Of a stretch of DNA of 64,000 nt, positions 28,457 through 36,856 are shown in pieces. This DNA comes from Xanthomonas sp. CFBP 8443 (GTDB lineage Bacteria; Pseudomonadota; Gammaproteobacteria; Xanthomonadales; Xanthomonadaceae). The translations under genes and the position numbers were made by a program. Within the stretch, counting starts at the first letter, position 1. Each line of letters starts with the position of its first letter. Location: NCBI RefSeq assembly GCF_025666195.1, contig NZ_CP102592.1:868001-932000 (forward strand). Direction: 5' to 3'. The notes beneath the pieces were generated by a model. That model ran no database searches and was not told the origin of the DNA. It was given only the letters and a program-made list of their open reading frames with translations.

Positions 28457-28891
28457 TCAGGCGCTGGGAGGTCGCTCCAGCCGCGGCAGGCCCGGCGCGC
28501 CGCGGCCATCCTGATGGTCGCCTGGAAACCCGCCCTGCGCGGCGACGGGCAGGGCCGACGGCAGCGCGATCAGCGCCGGCAACGGCTGCGCATGCGGGCA
28601 CTGGCAGCCTGCCGCGGTGCCGCAGCAGCCGTGCTTGCCGGCCTTGTCGTGGCAATCGTCGCCGTGCTCGTCGGCCTGCGGCGGCATGCCCTCATGACAG
28701 GGCATCGTCGCGCGGGCGACCTGCACGGCCTGCATGTGCTTGCCGGCGTGCGCATGCGCCATGGCATGGTCCGCGCCTGGCGCCGCGTCGGCCGTGCCGT
28801 GTACCCCCGGCATCGCCACGGCACTGCCGGCGCCATTGAGCAACAGGCTCAGGCACAGCAGCAGGCGGGTCAGCAGGGCGAAGATCGGCAC
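28457..28891 (-). CDS. copL: CopL-like small copper-responsive exported protein
   Basis: 144 residues if started at the GTG at 28891, which begins right at a signal peptide (PIFALLTRLLLCLSLLLNGAGSAVA). The mature part is rich in His, Met and Cys (HAHAGKHMQA, CHEGMPPQADEHGDDCHDKAGKHGCCG, CQCPH), fitting metal binding. Its position directly upstream of copA and its size match CopL of Xanthomonas, which is needed for copper-induced expression of copAB. The GTG start lacks a strong ribosome site, so the exact start is uncertain. It ends 111 bases before copA. Confidence 0.8.
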   Translation of the reverse strand: MPIFALLTRLLLCLSLLLNGAGSAVAMPGVHGTADAAPGADHAMAHAHAGKHMQAVQVARATMPCHEGMPPQADEHGDDCHDKAGKHGCCGTAAGCQCPHAQPLPALIALPSALPVAAQGGFPGDHQDGRGAPGLPRLERPPSA

Positions 28892-28985
28892 GGAACACGA
28901 AAGGCGCGCGGAGGATGCCCAGAGAATACTGGAGTGATCGCTGCGGGCAAGCGCCGGCGCGCGCTGGCCGCTCGCTACGGCCGCA

Positions 28986-29005
28986 CCCTGGAGCCGGGTC
29001 CAGGG
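28986..29005. promoter_or_regulatory. Second CueR-type dyad, upstream of copL
   Basis: CCCTGGA-N6-TCCAGGG, a 20-bp dyad with the same half-sites and spacing as the one at the MerR promoter (29102-29121). It lies about 95 bases upstream of the copL start. No convincing -35/-10 pair with MerR spacing could be fitted around it on either strand, so its function as a promoter element is inferred from the match alone. Confidence 0.55.
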
Positions 29006-29097
29006 CGCGCCTGCACTCCGGCAAACGCTTGGCGGACCTGGATTTCGTTGCAGCGTGAGCGGCCAATGAACGACGTGCGCGCCACGCCGACAATGGC

Positions 29098-29129
29098 TTG
29101 ACCCTGGACCGACGTCCAGGGAGTAGCTT
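29098..29129 (+). promoter_or_regulatory. MerR-type promoter/operator of the copper regulator gene
   Basis: A -35 box TTGACC (29098-29103) and a -10-like box TAGCTT (29124-29129) are 20 bases apart, the stretched spacing typical of MerR-activated promoters. The dyad CCCTGGA-N6-TCCAGGG (29102-29121) fills the spacer. Transcription would start around 29136, at the start codon itself, predicting a leaderless mRNA. Confidence 0.7.
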
Positions 29130-29135
29130 GGACGC

Positions 29136-29579
29136 ATGAAACCGGTTGCCACTCCGTCCCACTTCACCATCGGCGCGCTCGCGCGCCAGGCCGACGTCGC
29201 CATCGACACGGTCCGTTACTACGAGCGCCAGGGCCTGCTGCCGGCGCCGCCGCGGCGCGCGTCCGGCTACCGCGACTACGATGCCGCCGCGGTGGAGCGG
29301 GTGCGCTTCATCCGCCGCGCCAAGGAGCTGGGATTTTCGCTGGAGGAGATCGGCGACCTGCTCGCGCTGCAGGACGACCGCGTGCATGGCGTGCAGGGCA
29401 TCAGGCAGCGCGCAAACGAGCGCCTGCACGAACTGGACCGGCGCATCGCGCAACTGACCGAGATGCGCAACGCGCTGGCCGCACTGGTGGAGGAATGCCC
29501 GGGCAGCGGCGAACCCGAGCGTTGCCCGATCCTCAGCGACATCCGCGGCGACGCGGCGCCAGGCAAGGTGCAGCCGTGA
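29136..29579 (+). CDS. MerR-family copper-responsive regulator (CueR-like)
   Basis: 147 residues. The N-terminal winged helix starts FTIGALARQADVAIDTVRYYERQGLLP, the standard MerR opening. A dimerisation helix (about 82-118) follows, then a metal-binding loop with Cys121 and Cys130 (EECPGSGEPERCPI), close to the two-cysteine loop of CueR. Monovalent copper, silver or gold is therefore the likely signal. The stop overlaps the Cu-ATPase GTG start by 4 bases, so regulator and pump are one translational unit. It probably controls its own operon and perhaps copLAB through the two matched dyads. Confidence 0.9.
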   Translation: MKPVATPSHFTIGALARQADVAIDTVRYYERQGLLPAPPRRASGYRDYDAAAVERVRFIRRAKELGFSLEEIGDLLALQDDRVHGVQGIRQRANERLHELDRRIAQLTEMRNALAALVEECPGSGEPERCPILSDIRGDAAPGKVQP

Positions 29580-32029
29580 ACACCGCAGTCGCCGGCACCG
29601 CCACGCTGAGCCTGCCGGTACAGGGCATGAGCTGCGCGTCGTGCGCCGTGGGCCTGGAGCAGGCGCTCAACCAGTTGCCCGGGGTCAGCGCCCAGGCCAA
29701 CTTCGCCACCGCGCGCGTGCGCCTGGACTACGACCCGCAGCAGGTGGATGCGCAGACCCTGCTGCAGCGCATCGGCCAGGCCGGCTATGCGGTGCCGACA
29801 CAGACCGCGACGCTGGAACTGAGCGGCATGAGCTGCGCGTCCTGCGCCGCTTCGATCGAAGCGGTACTGGCGAAGACGCCCGGGGTGATCGCCGGCACGG
29901 TCAACCTGGCCTCGGCGCGCGCGCGCGTGGAGTACGTGGCCGGCGTGGTCGAGCCGGTCGACCTGATCGCGCGGATCGGCCAGGCCGGCTTCGGCGCCAG
30001 CGCGGTGCGCGAGCTGGACCAGGCGCAGATGGCCGCGCGCGAACAGGCCGAGCGCCGCGCCTGGCAGCGCGAGCTGGGCCTGTTCGCTGCGTCGGTGCTG
30101 CTGACCTTGCCGTTGTTCGCGCAGATGTTCGGCATGTTCGACCTCTCCGGTATCGACCATGCCCTCGGCGGCCAGCATGCCGAGCCGTTGCCGCGTTGGC
30201 TGCAGCTGCTGCTGGCCACGCCGGTGCAGTTCTGGATCGGCGCGCGCTTCTACCGCGCCGGGTTCGCGGCCTTGCGCAACGGCCGTGCCAACATGGACGT
30301 GCTGGTCGCGCTCGGCACCAGCATGGCCTATCTGTACAGTGCCGCGGTCACCCTGTTCGGCCTGGCCGGGCAGCACGTGTACTTCGAGGCCAGCGCCTCG
30401 ATCATCACCCTGATCCTGCTCGGGCGCCTGCTCGAGGCGCGCGCCAGGCGCAGGACCTCCTCGGCGATCCGCGCCTTGCTCGACCTCAAGCCGAAGACCG
30501 CTAGGGTCGAGCGCGATGGCGCGATCGTGGAAATCGATGCCGCCGCGCTGGTCGTCGGCGACGTGTTCGTGGTCGCCGCCGGCGAGCGCGTGCCGGTGGA
30601 CGGCGAGGTGCTCGACGGCCGCTCCAGCGTGGACGAGGCGATGCTGTCGGGCGAGGCGATGCCGGTGGCCAAGGAGCCGGGCAGCCGCCTGTTCGCGGCC
30701 ACCGTGAACCAGTTCGGCATGCTGCGCGCGCGCGCCACCGGCGTCGGCGCCGATACCCTGCTGGCGCAGATCGTGCGCATGGTCGACGCGGCGCAGGGCT
30801 CCAAGGCGCCGGTGCAGCATCTGGTCGACCGCATCGCCGGGATCTTCGTGCCGGCGGTGATCGCGATCGCCGCGCTGACCCTGGCCGCGACCTGGGCGCT
30901 GAGCGGCAGCTTCGCCACCGCGCTGGTGCATGCGGTGGCGGTGCTGGTGATCGCCTGCCCGTGCGCGCTGGGCCTGGCCACGCCGACCGCGATCATGGTC
31001 GGCACCGGCGTGGGCGCCAGGGCCGGCATCCTGATCCGCAACGCCGAGGTGCTTGAGCGCGCGCGCACGCTGACCACGCTGGTGGTGGACAAGACCGGCA
31101 CCCTGACCGAAGGCCGGCCGCAGGTGATCGCGACCGGCGTGGCGGAGGGCGGCGACGCCACCGCACTGCTGCGCCTGGCTGCGGCGCTGGAGACTGGGTC
31201 GGCGCACCCGCTGGCGCAGGCGATCGTGCGCCGTGCCGCCGACGACGGCGTGCGCGGGCCGGCGCCTGCGCCGCGGCTGGAGGCGGTGGAGACGCTGCCC
31301 GGCAAGGGCGTGCGCGGCCGCGTCGATGCGCGCGAGGTGGCGCTGGGCTCGCTGGCGTGGATCCAGGAACTGGCCGTGCAGGCGCCGGACGCGGCCCTGC
31401 TGCAGCGCGCGGACGCGGCGCAGTCGCGCGGACAGAGCGTGGTCGCCGTGGCGGTAGACGGCCAGTTTGCTGGCTACATCGCCATCGCCGATCCGTTGCG
31501 CGACGGTGTAGCCGCAGCGGTCGCCCGGCTCAAGGCGCGCGGCATCGACGTGGCGATGCTGACCGGCGACAACCGCCATGTCGCGCGGGCGGTGGCCGCG
31601 CAGGTCGGCATCCAGCGGGTGCTGGCCGAAGTGCTGCCGCAGCACAAGGCCGAGGAAGTGCGGCGCCTGCAGGCCGAGCGCGGCGCGCACGTGGGCATGG
31701 TCGGCGATGGCATCAACGACGCGCCGGCGCTGGCCGCGGCCGACGTCAGCTTCGCGATCGGCGCCGGCTCGGACATCGCGGTGGAAGCGGCCGACGTGGT
31801 GCTGGTGCACGGCGACTTGGACGACGTGGCCACCGCCATCGACCTGTCCGCGGCGACCTTGCGCAAGATCCGCCAGAACCTGTTCTTCGCTTTCGTCTAC
31901 AACGTGCTCGGCATCCCGTTGGCGGCGTTCGGCCTGCTCAATCCGGTGATCGCCGGCGCGGCGATGGCGCTGAGTTCGGTCTCGGTGCTGGCCAATTCCC
32001 TGCTGCTGAACCGCTGGCGGCCGCGGTGA
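29576..32029 (+). CDS. Cu(+)-exporting P1B-type ATPase
   Basis: 817 residues; pumps cytoplasmic Cu(I) across the inner membrane. Two N-terminal HMA domains carry GMSCASC (Cys20/Cys23 and Cys87/Cys90). Eight membrane segments follow, including the transport motif CPCALGLATPTA in helix 6. The actuator has MLSGEAMPV, the phosphorylation site is DKTGTLTEG, the nucleotide domain has GSAHPLAQAI (SEHPL variant) and the hinge reads GDGINDAPAL. The GTG start at 29576 overlaps the regulator stop codon. It is called CopA or CopF in different organisms, so no symbol is given to avoid confusion with the multicopper oxidase. Confidence 0.96.
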   Translation: MNTAVAGTATLSLPVQGMSCASCAVGLEQALNQLPGVSAQANFATARVRLDYDPQQVDAQTLLQRIGQAGYAVPTQTATLELSGMSCASCAASIEAVLAKTPGVIAGTVNLASARARVEYVAGVVEPVDLIARIGQAGFGASAVRELDQAQMAAREQAERRAWQRELGLFAASVLLTLPLFAQMFGMFDLSGIDHALGGQHAEPLPRWLQLLLATPVQFWIGARFYRAGFAALRNGRANMDVLVALGTSMAYLYSAAVTLFGLAGQHVYFEASASIITLILLGRLLEARARRRTSSAIRALLDLKPKTARVERDGAIVEIDAAALVVGDVFVVAAGERVPVDGEVLDGRSSVDEAMLSGEAMPVAKEPGSRLFAATVNQFGMLRARATGVGADTLLAQIVRMVDAAQGSKAPVQHLVDRIAGIFVPAVIAIAALTLAATWALSGSFATALVHAVAVLVIACPCALGLATPTAIMVGTGVGARAGILIRNAEVLERARTLTTLVVDKTGTLTEGRPQVIATGVAEGGDATALLRLAAALETGSAHPLAQAIVRRAADDGVRGPAPAPRLEAVETLPGKGVRGRVDAREVALGSLAWIQELAVQAPDAALLQRADAAQSRGQSVVAVAVDGQFAGYIAIADPLRDGVAAAVARLKARGIDVAMLTGDNRHVARAVAAQVGIQRVLAEVLPQHKAEEVRRLQAERGAHVGMVGDGINDAPALAAADVSFAIGAGSDIAVEAADVVLVHGDLDDVATAIDLSAATLRKIRQNLFFAFVYNVLGIPLAAFGLLNPVIAGAAMALSSVSVLANSLLLNRWRPR

Positions 32030-32074
32030 ACGCGGCGCCGCGGTGACAACGCCACTCCGAACGAGGACACTGCA

Positions 32075-32287
32075 ATGCGTCATCTCCAACTCACAGTCCA
32101 GGGCATGACCTGCGGCGGCTGCGCGGCACGGCTGAAACGGGTGCTGGAGGCCAGCGCCGGGGTCGCCGCTGCGCAGATCGTGCTGGACGGCGGGCGTGTG
32201 GATGTCGACTACGACGACGCCCGCATCGACCCGGCGGCGATCGAGCGCGCCATCGCCGACGCCGGCTTCGGTGTCGCGGCGCGCTGA
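32075..32287 (+). CDS. HMA-domain copper chaperone (CopZ-like)
   Basis: A 70-residue single heavy-metal-associated domain: VQGMTCGGCAARLKRVLEASAGV with the CxxC copper site, then the beta-alpha-beta pattern ending AIADAGFGVAAR. Such chaperones carry Cu(I) to the ATPase and the regulator. It lies 45 bases after the ATPase gene on the same strand, so it is probably the third gene of the regulator-pump-chaperone operon. Confidence 0.92.
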   Translation: MRHLQLTVQGMTCGGCAARLKRVLEASAGVAAAQIVLDGGRVDVDYDDARIDPAAIERAIADAGFGVAAR

Positions 32288-32440
32288 GCGGCGGCGTGAG
32301 CGCCGCTCAGCCGGTCGCGACCACGCCCACGAAACGCCACGCCACCAAGTGAACGTCGCCGCGCGGCGCCGCTGCGGCGCGACCCAAGGACATCGGCAGG
32401 CGTGTATCGTGGGCACGATTTTTCCGCCCTGCGCACCGCC

Positions 32441-33544
32441 ATGACCCCTCGCGATTGGGTGGCCAACGCCATCCAGAAGATCGAAGCCGATTTCAACCGC
32501 TCGGCCGACACCCACCTGATCCCGCTGGACCTGCCCGGTTTCCCCGGCATCGACCTGTATTTCAAGGACGAATCCAGCCATCCCACCGGCAGCCTCAAGC
32601 ACCGCCTGGCGCGCTCGCTGTTCCTGTACGCGCTGGCCAACGGCTGGCTGCGCGAGGGGCGCCCGGTGATCGAGGCCTCCAGCGGCTCCACCGCGGTATC
32701 CGAAGCCTATTTCGCGCGCCTGCTGGGCTTGCCGTTCATCGCGGTGATGCCGGCCACGACCTCGCCGGAGAAGATCGCCGCGATCGAGTTCCAGGGCGGA
32801 CGCTGCCACCTGGTCGAGCGCGCCTGCGACTTGCACGCCGATTCGGTGCAGTTGGCGCGCGAAAGCGGCGGCCATTTCATGGACCAGTTCCTGTACGCCG
32901 AGCGCGCCACCGACTGGCGCGCCAACAACAACATCGCCGAGTCGATCTTCCGGCAGATGCAGGAAGAACCGCATCCGGTGCCCGAATGGATCGTGTGCAG
33001 CCCCGGCACCGGCGGCACCGCCGCCACGCTCGGCCGCTACGTGCGCTACCGCCGCCATGCCACCCGCATCCTGTGCGCCGATCCGGAGGTGTCGATGTTC
33101 TTCGACGGCTACCGCGAGGCGCTGGCCGGACGCGATTATGCCGGCCTGACCAGTACCGGCGGTTCGCGCATCGAGGGCATCGGCCGTCCGCGGGTGGAAT
33201 CCAGCTTCATTCCCAGCTGCGTCGATGCGATGGTCAAGGTGCCCGATGCGCTGAGCCTGGCGGCGATGCGCTACGTCAGCGCGCGCCTGGGGCGGCGCGT
33301 GGGCGGCTCCACCGGCACCAATTTCGTCGGCGTGCTGCAGGCCGCCACGCAGATGCGCGAGCAGGGCCGCAGCGGCTCCATCGTCACCATCCTGTGCGAC
33401 AGCGGCGAGCGCTACGGGCACAGCTACTACCAGCCGGACTGGTACCGCCAGCACGGCATCGACGTGGAGCAGGCCGACGCGCAGCTGGCCGCGGCGGTGG
33501 CCGGCGCCGGACTGCCGCCGCTGGCTTGCGCCGCGCTGTCCTGA
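32441..33544 (+). CDS. PLP-dependent cysteine synthase/desulfhydrase family enzyme
   Basis: 367 residues of the fold-type II PLP family. The lysine region reads [28 protein letters not shown], differing from the NPxGSxKDR wording of ordinary Cys[27 protein letters not shown] binds substrate, and [12 protein letters not shown] binds the PLP phosphate. The SLKHR wording recalls Cds1-type cysteine desulfhydrases, which release sulfide, but activity cannot be read from sequence alone. ATG 32441 was chosen; an in-frame GTG at 32402 would add 13 residues. It follows the copper operon by 153 bases on the same strand. Confidence 0.82.
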   Translation: MTPRDWVANAIQKIEADFNRSADTHLIPLDLPGFPGIDLYFKDESSHPTGSLKHRLARSLFLYALANGWLREGRPVIEASSGSTAVSEAYFARLLGLPFIAVMPATTSPEKIAAIEFQGGRCHLVERACDLHADSVQLARESGGHFMDQFLYAERATDWRANNNIAESIFRQMQEEPHPVPEWIVCSPGTGGTAATLGRYVRYRRHATRILCADPEVSMFFDGYREALAGRDYAGLTSTGGSRIEGIGRPRVESSFIPSCVDAMVKVPDALSLAAMRYVSARLGRRVGGSTGTNFVGVLQAATQMREQGRSGSIVTILCDSGERYGHSYYQPDWYRQHGIDVEQADAQLAAAVAGAGLPPLACAALS

Positions 33545-33605
33545 TCGCCATATCCCGATGATGGCCGGCAGTGCCGGCCCTTCCCCCGCTACCGAGAGTC
33601 CCGCG

Positions 33606-35630
33606 ATGACCAACCCCCTGCTCGATTTTTCCGGCCTGCCGCGCTTCGATGCGATCCAGCCCGAGCACGTCGGCCCGGCGATCGATGCGCTGCTGGCCGA
33701 GGCCGAGGCGGCGGTCGCCCAGGCCGAGCGGGTCGCACCGCTGCGCTGGGACAGCTTCGTGGCGCCGCTGGACGACGCCACCGAGCGCCTGTGGCGCGCC
33801 TGGGGCCAGGTCAACCACCTGCAGGGCGTGGTCAACACGCCGGCGCTGCGCGAGGCCTACAACGCCAACCTGCCCAAGGTGACGCGTTTCTCCAGCGCGC
33901 TGGGGCAGAACCTGGCGCTGTTCGCGCAGTACCGCGCGCTGGCCGCCACGCCCGAGGCCGCCGGCTACGACGCCGCGCGGCGCAAGGTGCTGGACAACGC
34001 GCTGCGCGATTTCCGCCTGGGCGGCGCCGAACTGGGCGATGCCGACAAGCAGCGTTTCGCCGCGATCCAGGAAGAACTGTCGGCGCTGTCGGCGAAGTTT
34101 TCGCAGAACGTGCTCGACGCCACCGATGCGTGGTCGCTGCTGGTCGACGACCGCGCGCGCCTGGCCGGCCTGCCCGAGGACGTGGTCGCCGCGGCGCGCG
34201 CGGCCGCCGACAAGGACGGCCAGCCCGGCTGGAAGCTGACCCTGCAGATGCCGTGCTACCTGCCGGTGCAGATGTATGCCGACGATCGCGCGCTGCGCGA
34301 GACCCTGTACCGCGCCAACGCGATCCGCGCCTCGGAGTTCGGCGACCCGGCGCTGGACAACAGCGCGGCGATCGAGCGCATCCTGGCGCTGCGCGGCGAG
34401 TTGGCCGGCCTGCTCGGCTTCGCCAGCTACGCCGAGTATTCGCTGGCGACCAAGATGGCGCGCAGCCCCGACGAGGTGCTGGGCTTCCTGCGCGACCTCG
34501 CCGCGCGCGCCAAGCCGTACGCGCAGCGCGACCGCGCCGAACTGGAAGCCTACGCCCGCGAGCACCTGGGCCTGGACGAGCTGCAGGCCTGGGACCTGGC
34601 CTACGCCAGCGAAAAGCTCAAGCAGGCGCGCTACAGCTTCTCCGAGCAGGAAGTGAAGCAGTACTTCACCGAGCCGAAGGTGCTGGACGGCCTGTTCGGC
34701 GTCATCAACGACCTGTACGGCCTGCAGGTGCAAGCGGACAGCGCGCCGGTGTGGCATCCGGACGTGCGCTTCTTCCGCGTCAGCGACGCACAGGGCCGCC
34801 TGGTCGGGCAGTTCTATCTGGACCTGTACGCGCGCGAGGGCAAGCGCGGCGGCGCCTGGATGGACGATTGCCGCAACCGCCGCGACCGCGCCGACGGCGT
34901 GCAGACGCCGCTGGTGTACCTGGTGTGCAACTTCGGCCGCGGCGGCGACGGCAAGCCGGCCACCTTCACCCACAACGAAGTCACCACCCTGTTCCACGAA
35001 ATGGGCCACGGCCTGCACCAGTTGCTGACCCAGGTCGGCGAGCTCGGCGTGGCCGGCATCAACGGCGTGGAATGGGACGCGGTGGAACTGCCCAGCCAGT
35101 TCATGGAGAACTTCTGCTGGGAATGGCCGCGCCTGCAGGCGATGACCGCGCACGTGGACAGCGGGCAGCCGCTGCCGCGCGCGCTGTTCGACAAGATGCT
35201 CGCGGCGAAGAACTACCAGAGCGGCATGTTCACCGTGCGCCAGCTGGAATTCGCGCTGTTCGACATGCAGTTGCATCACAGCTTCGACGCCGCCGGCGAC
35301 AGCATGCTGCAACTGCTCGAGCGCGTGCGCGACGAGGTGGCGGTGAACCGGCCGCCGGCATGGAACCGCTTCCCGCACCAGTTCAGCCACATCTTCGCCG
35401 GCGGCTACGGCGCCGGCTACTACAGCTACAAGTGGGCCGAAGTGCTCAGCGCTGACGCCTATGCCGCGTTCGAGGAGGCGCCGGACCAGTTGGCCGCCAC
35501 CGGTGCGCGGTTCTTGCAGCAGATCCTGGCGCGCGGCGGTAGCCGTCCGGCGCTGGAGAACTTCACCGCGTTCCGCGGCCGCGCGCCGGAGCTGGATGCC
35601 TTGCTGCGGCACAGCGGCATGGCCGGCTGA
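33606..35630 (+). CDS. prlC: M3-family oligopeptidase A-like metallopeptidase
   Basis: 674 residues, a cytoplasmic zinc peptidase that degrades short peptides, including signal-peptide fragments. The zinc site TLFHEMGHGLHQLL is clear, with the downstream Glu in the GVEWDAVELPSQFMENF block. The C-terminal HQFSHIFAGGYGAGYYSYKWAE is diagnostic for the oligopeptidase A/Dcp group. ATG 33606 opens MTNPLLDFSGLPRFDAIQPEHV, the typical start. An upstream in-frame ATG at 33558 would add 16 unlikely residues. Confidence 0.95.
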   Translation: MTNPLLDFSGLPRFDAIQPEHVGPAIDALLAEAEAAVAQAERVAPLRWDSFVAPLDDATERLWRAWGQVNHLQGVVNTPALREAYNANLPKVTRFSSALGQNLALFAQYRALAATPEAAGYDAARRKVLDNALRDFRLGGAELGDADKQRFAAIQEELSALSAKFSQNVLDATDAWSLLVDDRARLAGLPEDVVAAARAAADKDGQPGWKLTLQMPCYLPVQMYADDRALRETLYRANAIRASEFGDPALDNSAAIERILALRGELAGLLGFASYAEYSLATKMARSPDEVLGFLRDLAARAKPYAQRDRAELEAYAREHLGLDELQAWDLAYASEKLKQARYSFSEQEVKQYFTEPKVLDGLFGVINDLYGLQVQADSAPVWHPDVRFFRVSDAQGRLVGQFYLDLYAREGKRGGAWMDDCRNRRDRADGVQTPLVYLVCNFGRGGDGKPATFTHNEVTTLFHEMGHGLHQLLTQVGELGVAGINGVEWDAVELPSQFMENFCWEWPRLQAMTAHVDSGQPLPRALFDKMLAAKNYQSGMFTVRQLEFALFDMQLHHSFDAAGDSMLQLLERVRDEVAVNRPPAWNRFPHQFSHIFAGGYGAGYYSYKWAEVLSADAYAAFEEAPDQLAATGARFLQQILARGGSRPALENFTAFRGRAPELDALLRHSGMAG

Positions 35631-35944
35631 TCGCCCGCCACCGCGCCGCTATCCATGCGGCGCGATGGCAATGTGCCGAATGCGCTGGCGCACGCATCCG
35701 CCTTTCGCGCGCAGCAATTCGCCGATCCGTCTGGGTGCGCACGCGCCACATGTGCGCGTGGTGGCTGATGGCAGCAGTTTCTTCCTTGTCTTCCGGCCGG
35801 CATGCGCCTAGTTGCACCGTGGCCCGAGCGGGTTAACAGGTCCTTAGCGCGTCGGCGTGCTAGAACATTGCCGAACACGATGGCTCTCACGAGCCCATGG
35901 AAGAAACCCCGGCCACGGGGCCGGCCAGGCACAGGAGGTTGGGC

Positions 35945-36802
35945 ATGAAACGCTGCATCTGGATCGCACCGCTGTTGCTGGCCGCCGTCGCGCCGGTGCT
36001 GGCGCAGAGCAACGGCGGGTTCGCCCGCAGCGCCGCCAATCTGCGCGCAGGCCCGGCCAACGACTATCCGCGCGTCGCCACGGTGGTGGGCGGCGACAGC
36101 ATCACCGTCTACGGATGCGTCAACGATTTTTCGTGGTGCGATGTGCGCTGGCGCGAGGCGCGCGGATGGCTGCCGGCCGGCGTGGTCGAGTTCGACGCGC
36201 GCGACGGTGTCTTCGCTCCGGCCATCGGGTTCGCCCTCGATCCCTATTGGGATGCGCACTACCGTGGCCGGCCCTGGGCGCGCGACCGCGCACGCTGGCG
36301 ACAGCAAGCGCAGGCGTCGCCCTCTGCGCCGGCGCCGATGCCCGAGGCGCTCAAGCGTCAGCTGATCCCGCAACGTATCGCCGACACGCTCGGCTACCAG
36401 CCGGCGCCGCCCGCCGTGGAGGCGCCGATGCAGTCGCAATGGGTGCCGCCGGGCGAGCGCATGTACCAGGCGCCGCCGCCGGATGCGCTCAACCCCAAGC
36501 GCAACAAGGAACTGGCCGAGCAGCAGCGGCGCGATGAAGACGAGCGGCGTTGGCGCGAGTCCGTGCACCAGTCGACCGAGCCCCCGCAATCCTCGCCGTC
36601 CGCCTCGCCATGGTGGCCGCCGAAGCCGGAGACCGTGGTGCTGGCGGCGCAGCACACGCCGCCGCCGGCACCACCGCCACCGCCACCGAAGCCCGCTTCG
36701 CCACCGCCCGCGCCACCGCCATCCGCGCCGCCGCCCAGGAAAGAGCGGATCAAGGACGAGGACGAGAGCAAGCGCCGCGACGGCAAGCAACTGGAACGTT
36801 GA
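35945..36802 (+). CDS. Exported SH3b-domain protein with proline-rich tail
   Basis: 285 residues: a signal peptide (APLLLAAVAPVLA), a bacterial SH3 domain (about 22-90: RSAANLRAGPANDYPRVATVVGGDSITVYGCVNDFSWCDVRW) containing a cysteine pair, then a charged, low-complexity region and a strongly proline-rich stretch (PPPPPPKPASPPPAPPPSAPPP) before a basic tail (KERIKDEDESKRRDGKQLER). SH3b domains often bind peptidoglycan or cell-wall peptides. The ribosome site AGGAGG is 8 bases before ATG 35945. It stands alone; the 314 bases upstream hold no other gene. Confidence 0.8.
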   Translation: MKRCIWIAPLLLAAVAPVLAQSNGGFARSAANLRAGPANDYPRVATVVGGDSITVYGCVNDFSWCDVRWREARGWLPAGVVEFDARDGVFAPAIGFALDPYWDAHYRGRPWARDRARWRQQAQASPSAPAPMPEALKRQLIPQRIADTLGYQPAPPAVEAPMQSQWVPPGERMYQAPPPDALNPKRNKELAEQQRRDEDERRWRESVHQSTEPPQSSPSASPWWPPKPETVVLAAQHTPPPAPPPPPPKPASPPPAPPPSAPPPRKERIKDEDESKRRDGKQLER

Positions 36803-36856
36803 CGTCGCCGGCGGTCGGCGGCAGGACACGCCTGCCGCTGCCGTGCGCAGCCCCGC

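Noticed and set aside
32402-32440. GTG 13 codons upstream as the start of the PLP enzyme
   Set aside because: Possible, but the ATG at 32441 fits the family's usual beginning better; the extra residues carry no motif.
29276-33838. A 1520-codon reverse-strand open frame across the copper operon
   Set aside because: It lies opposite four well-recognised genes, has low-complexity His/Arg/Ala composition and no motif; an antisense shadow of GC-rich codons.
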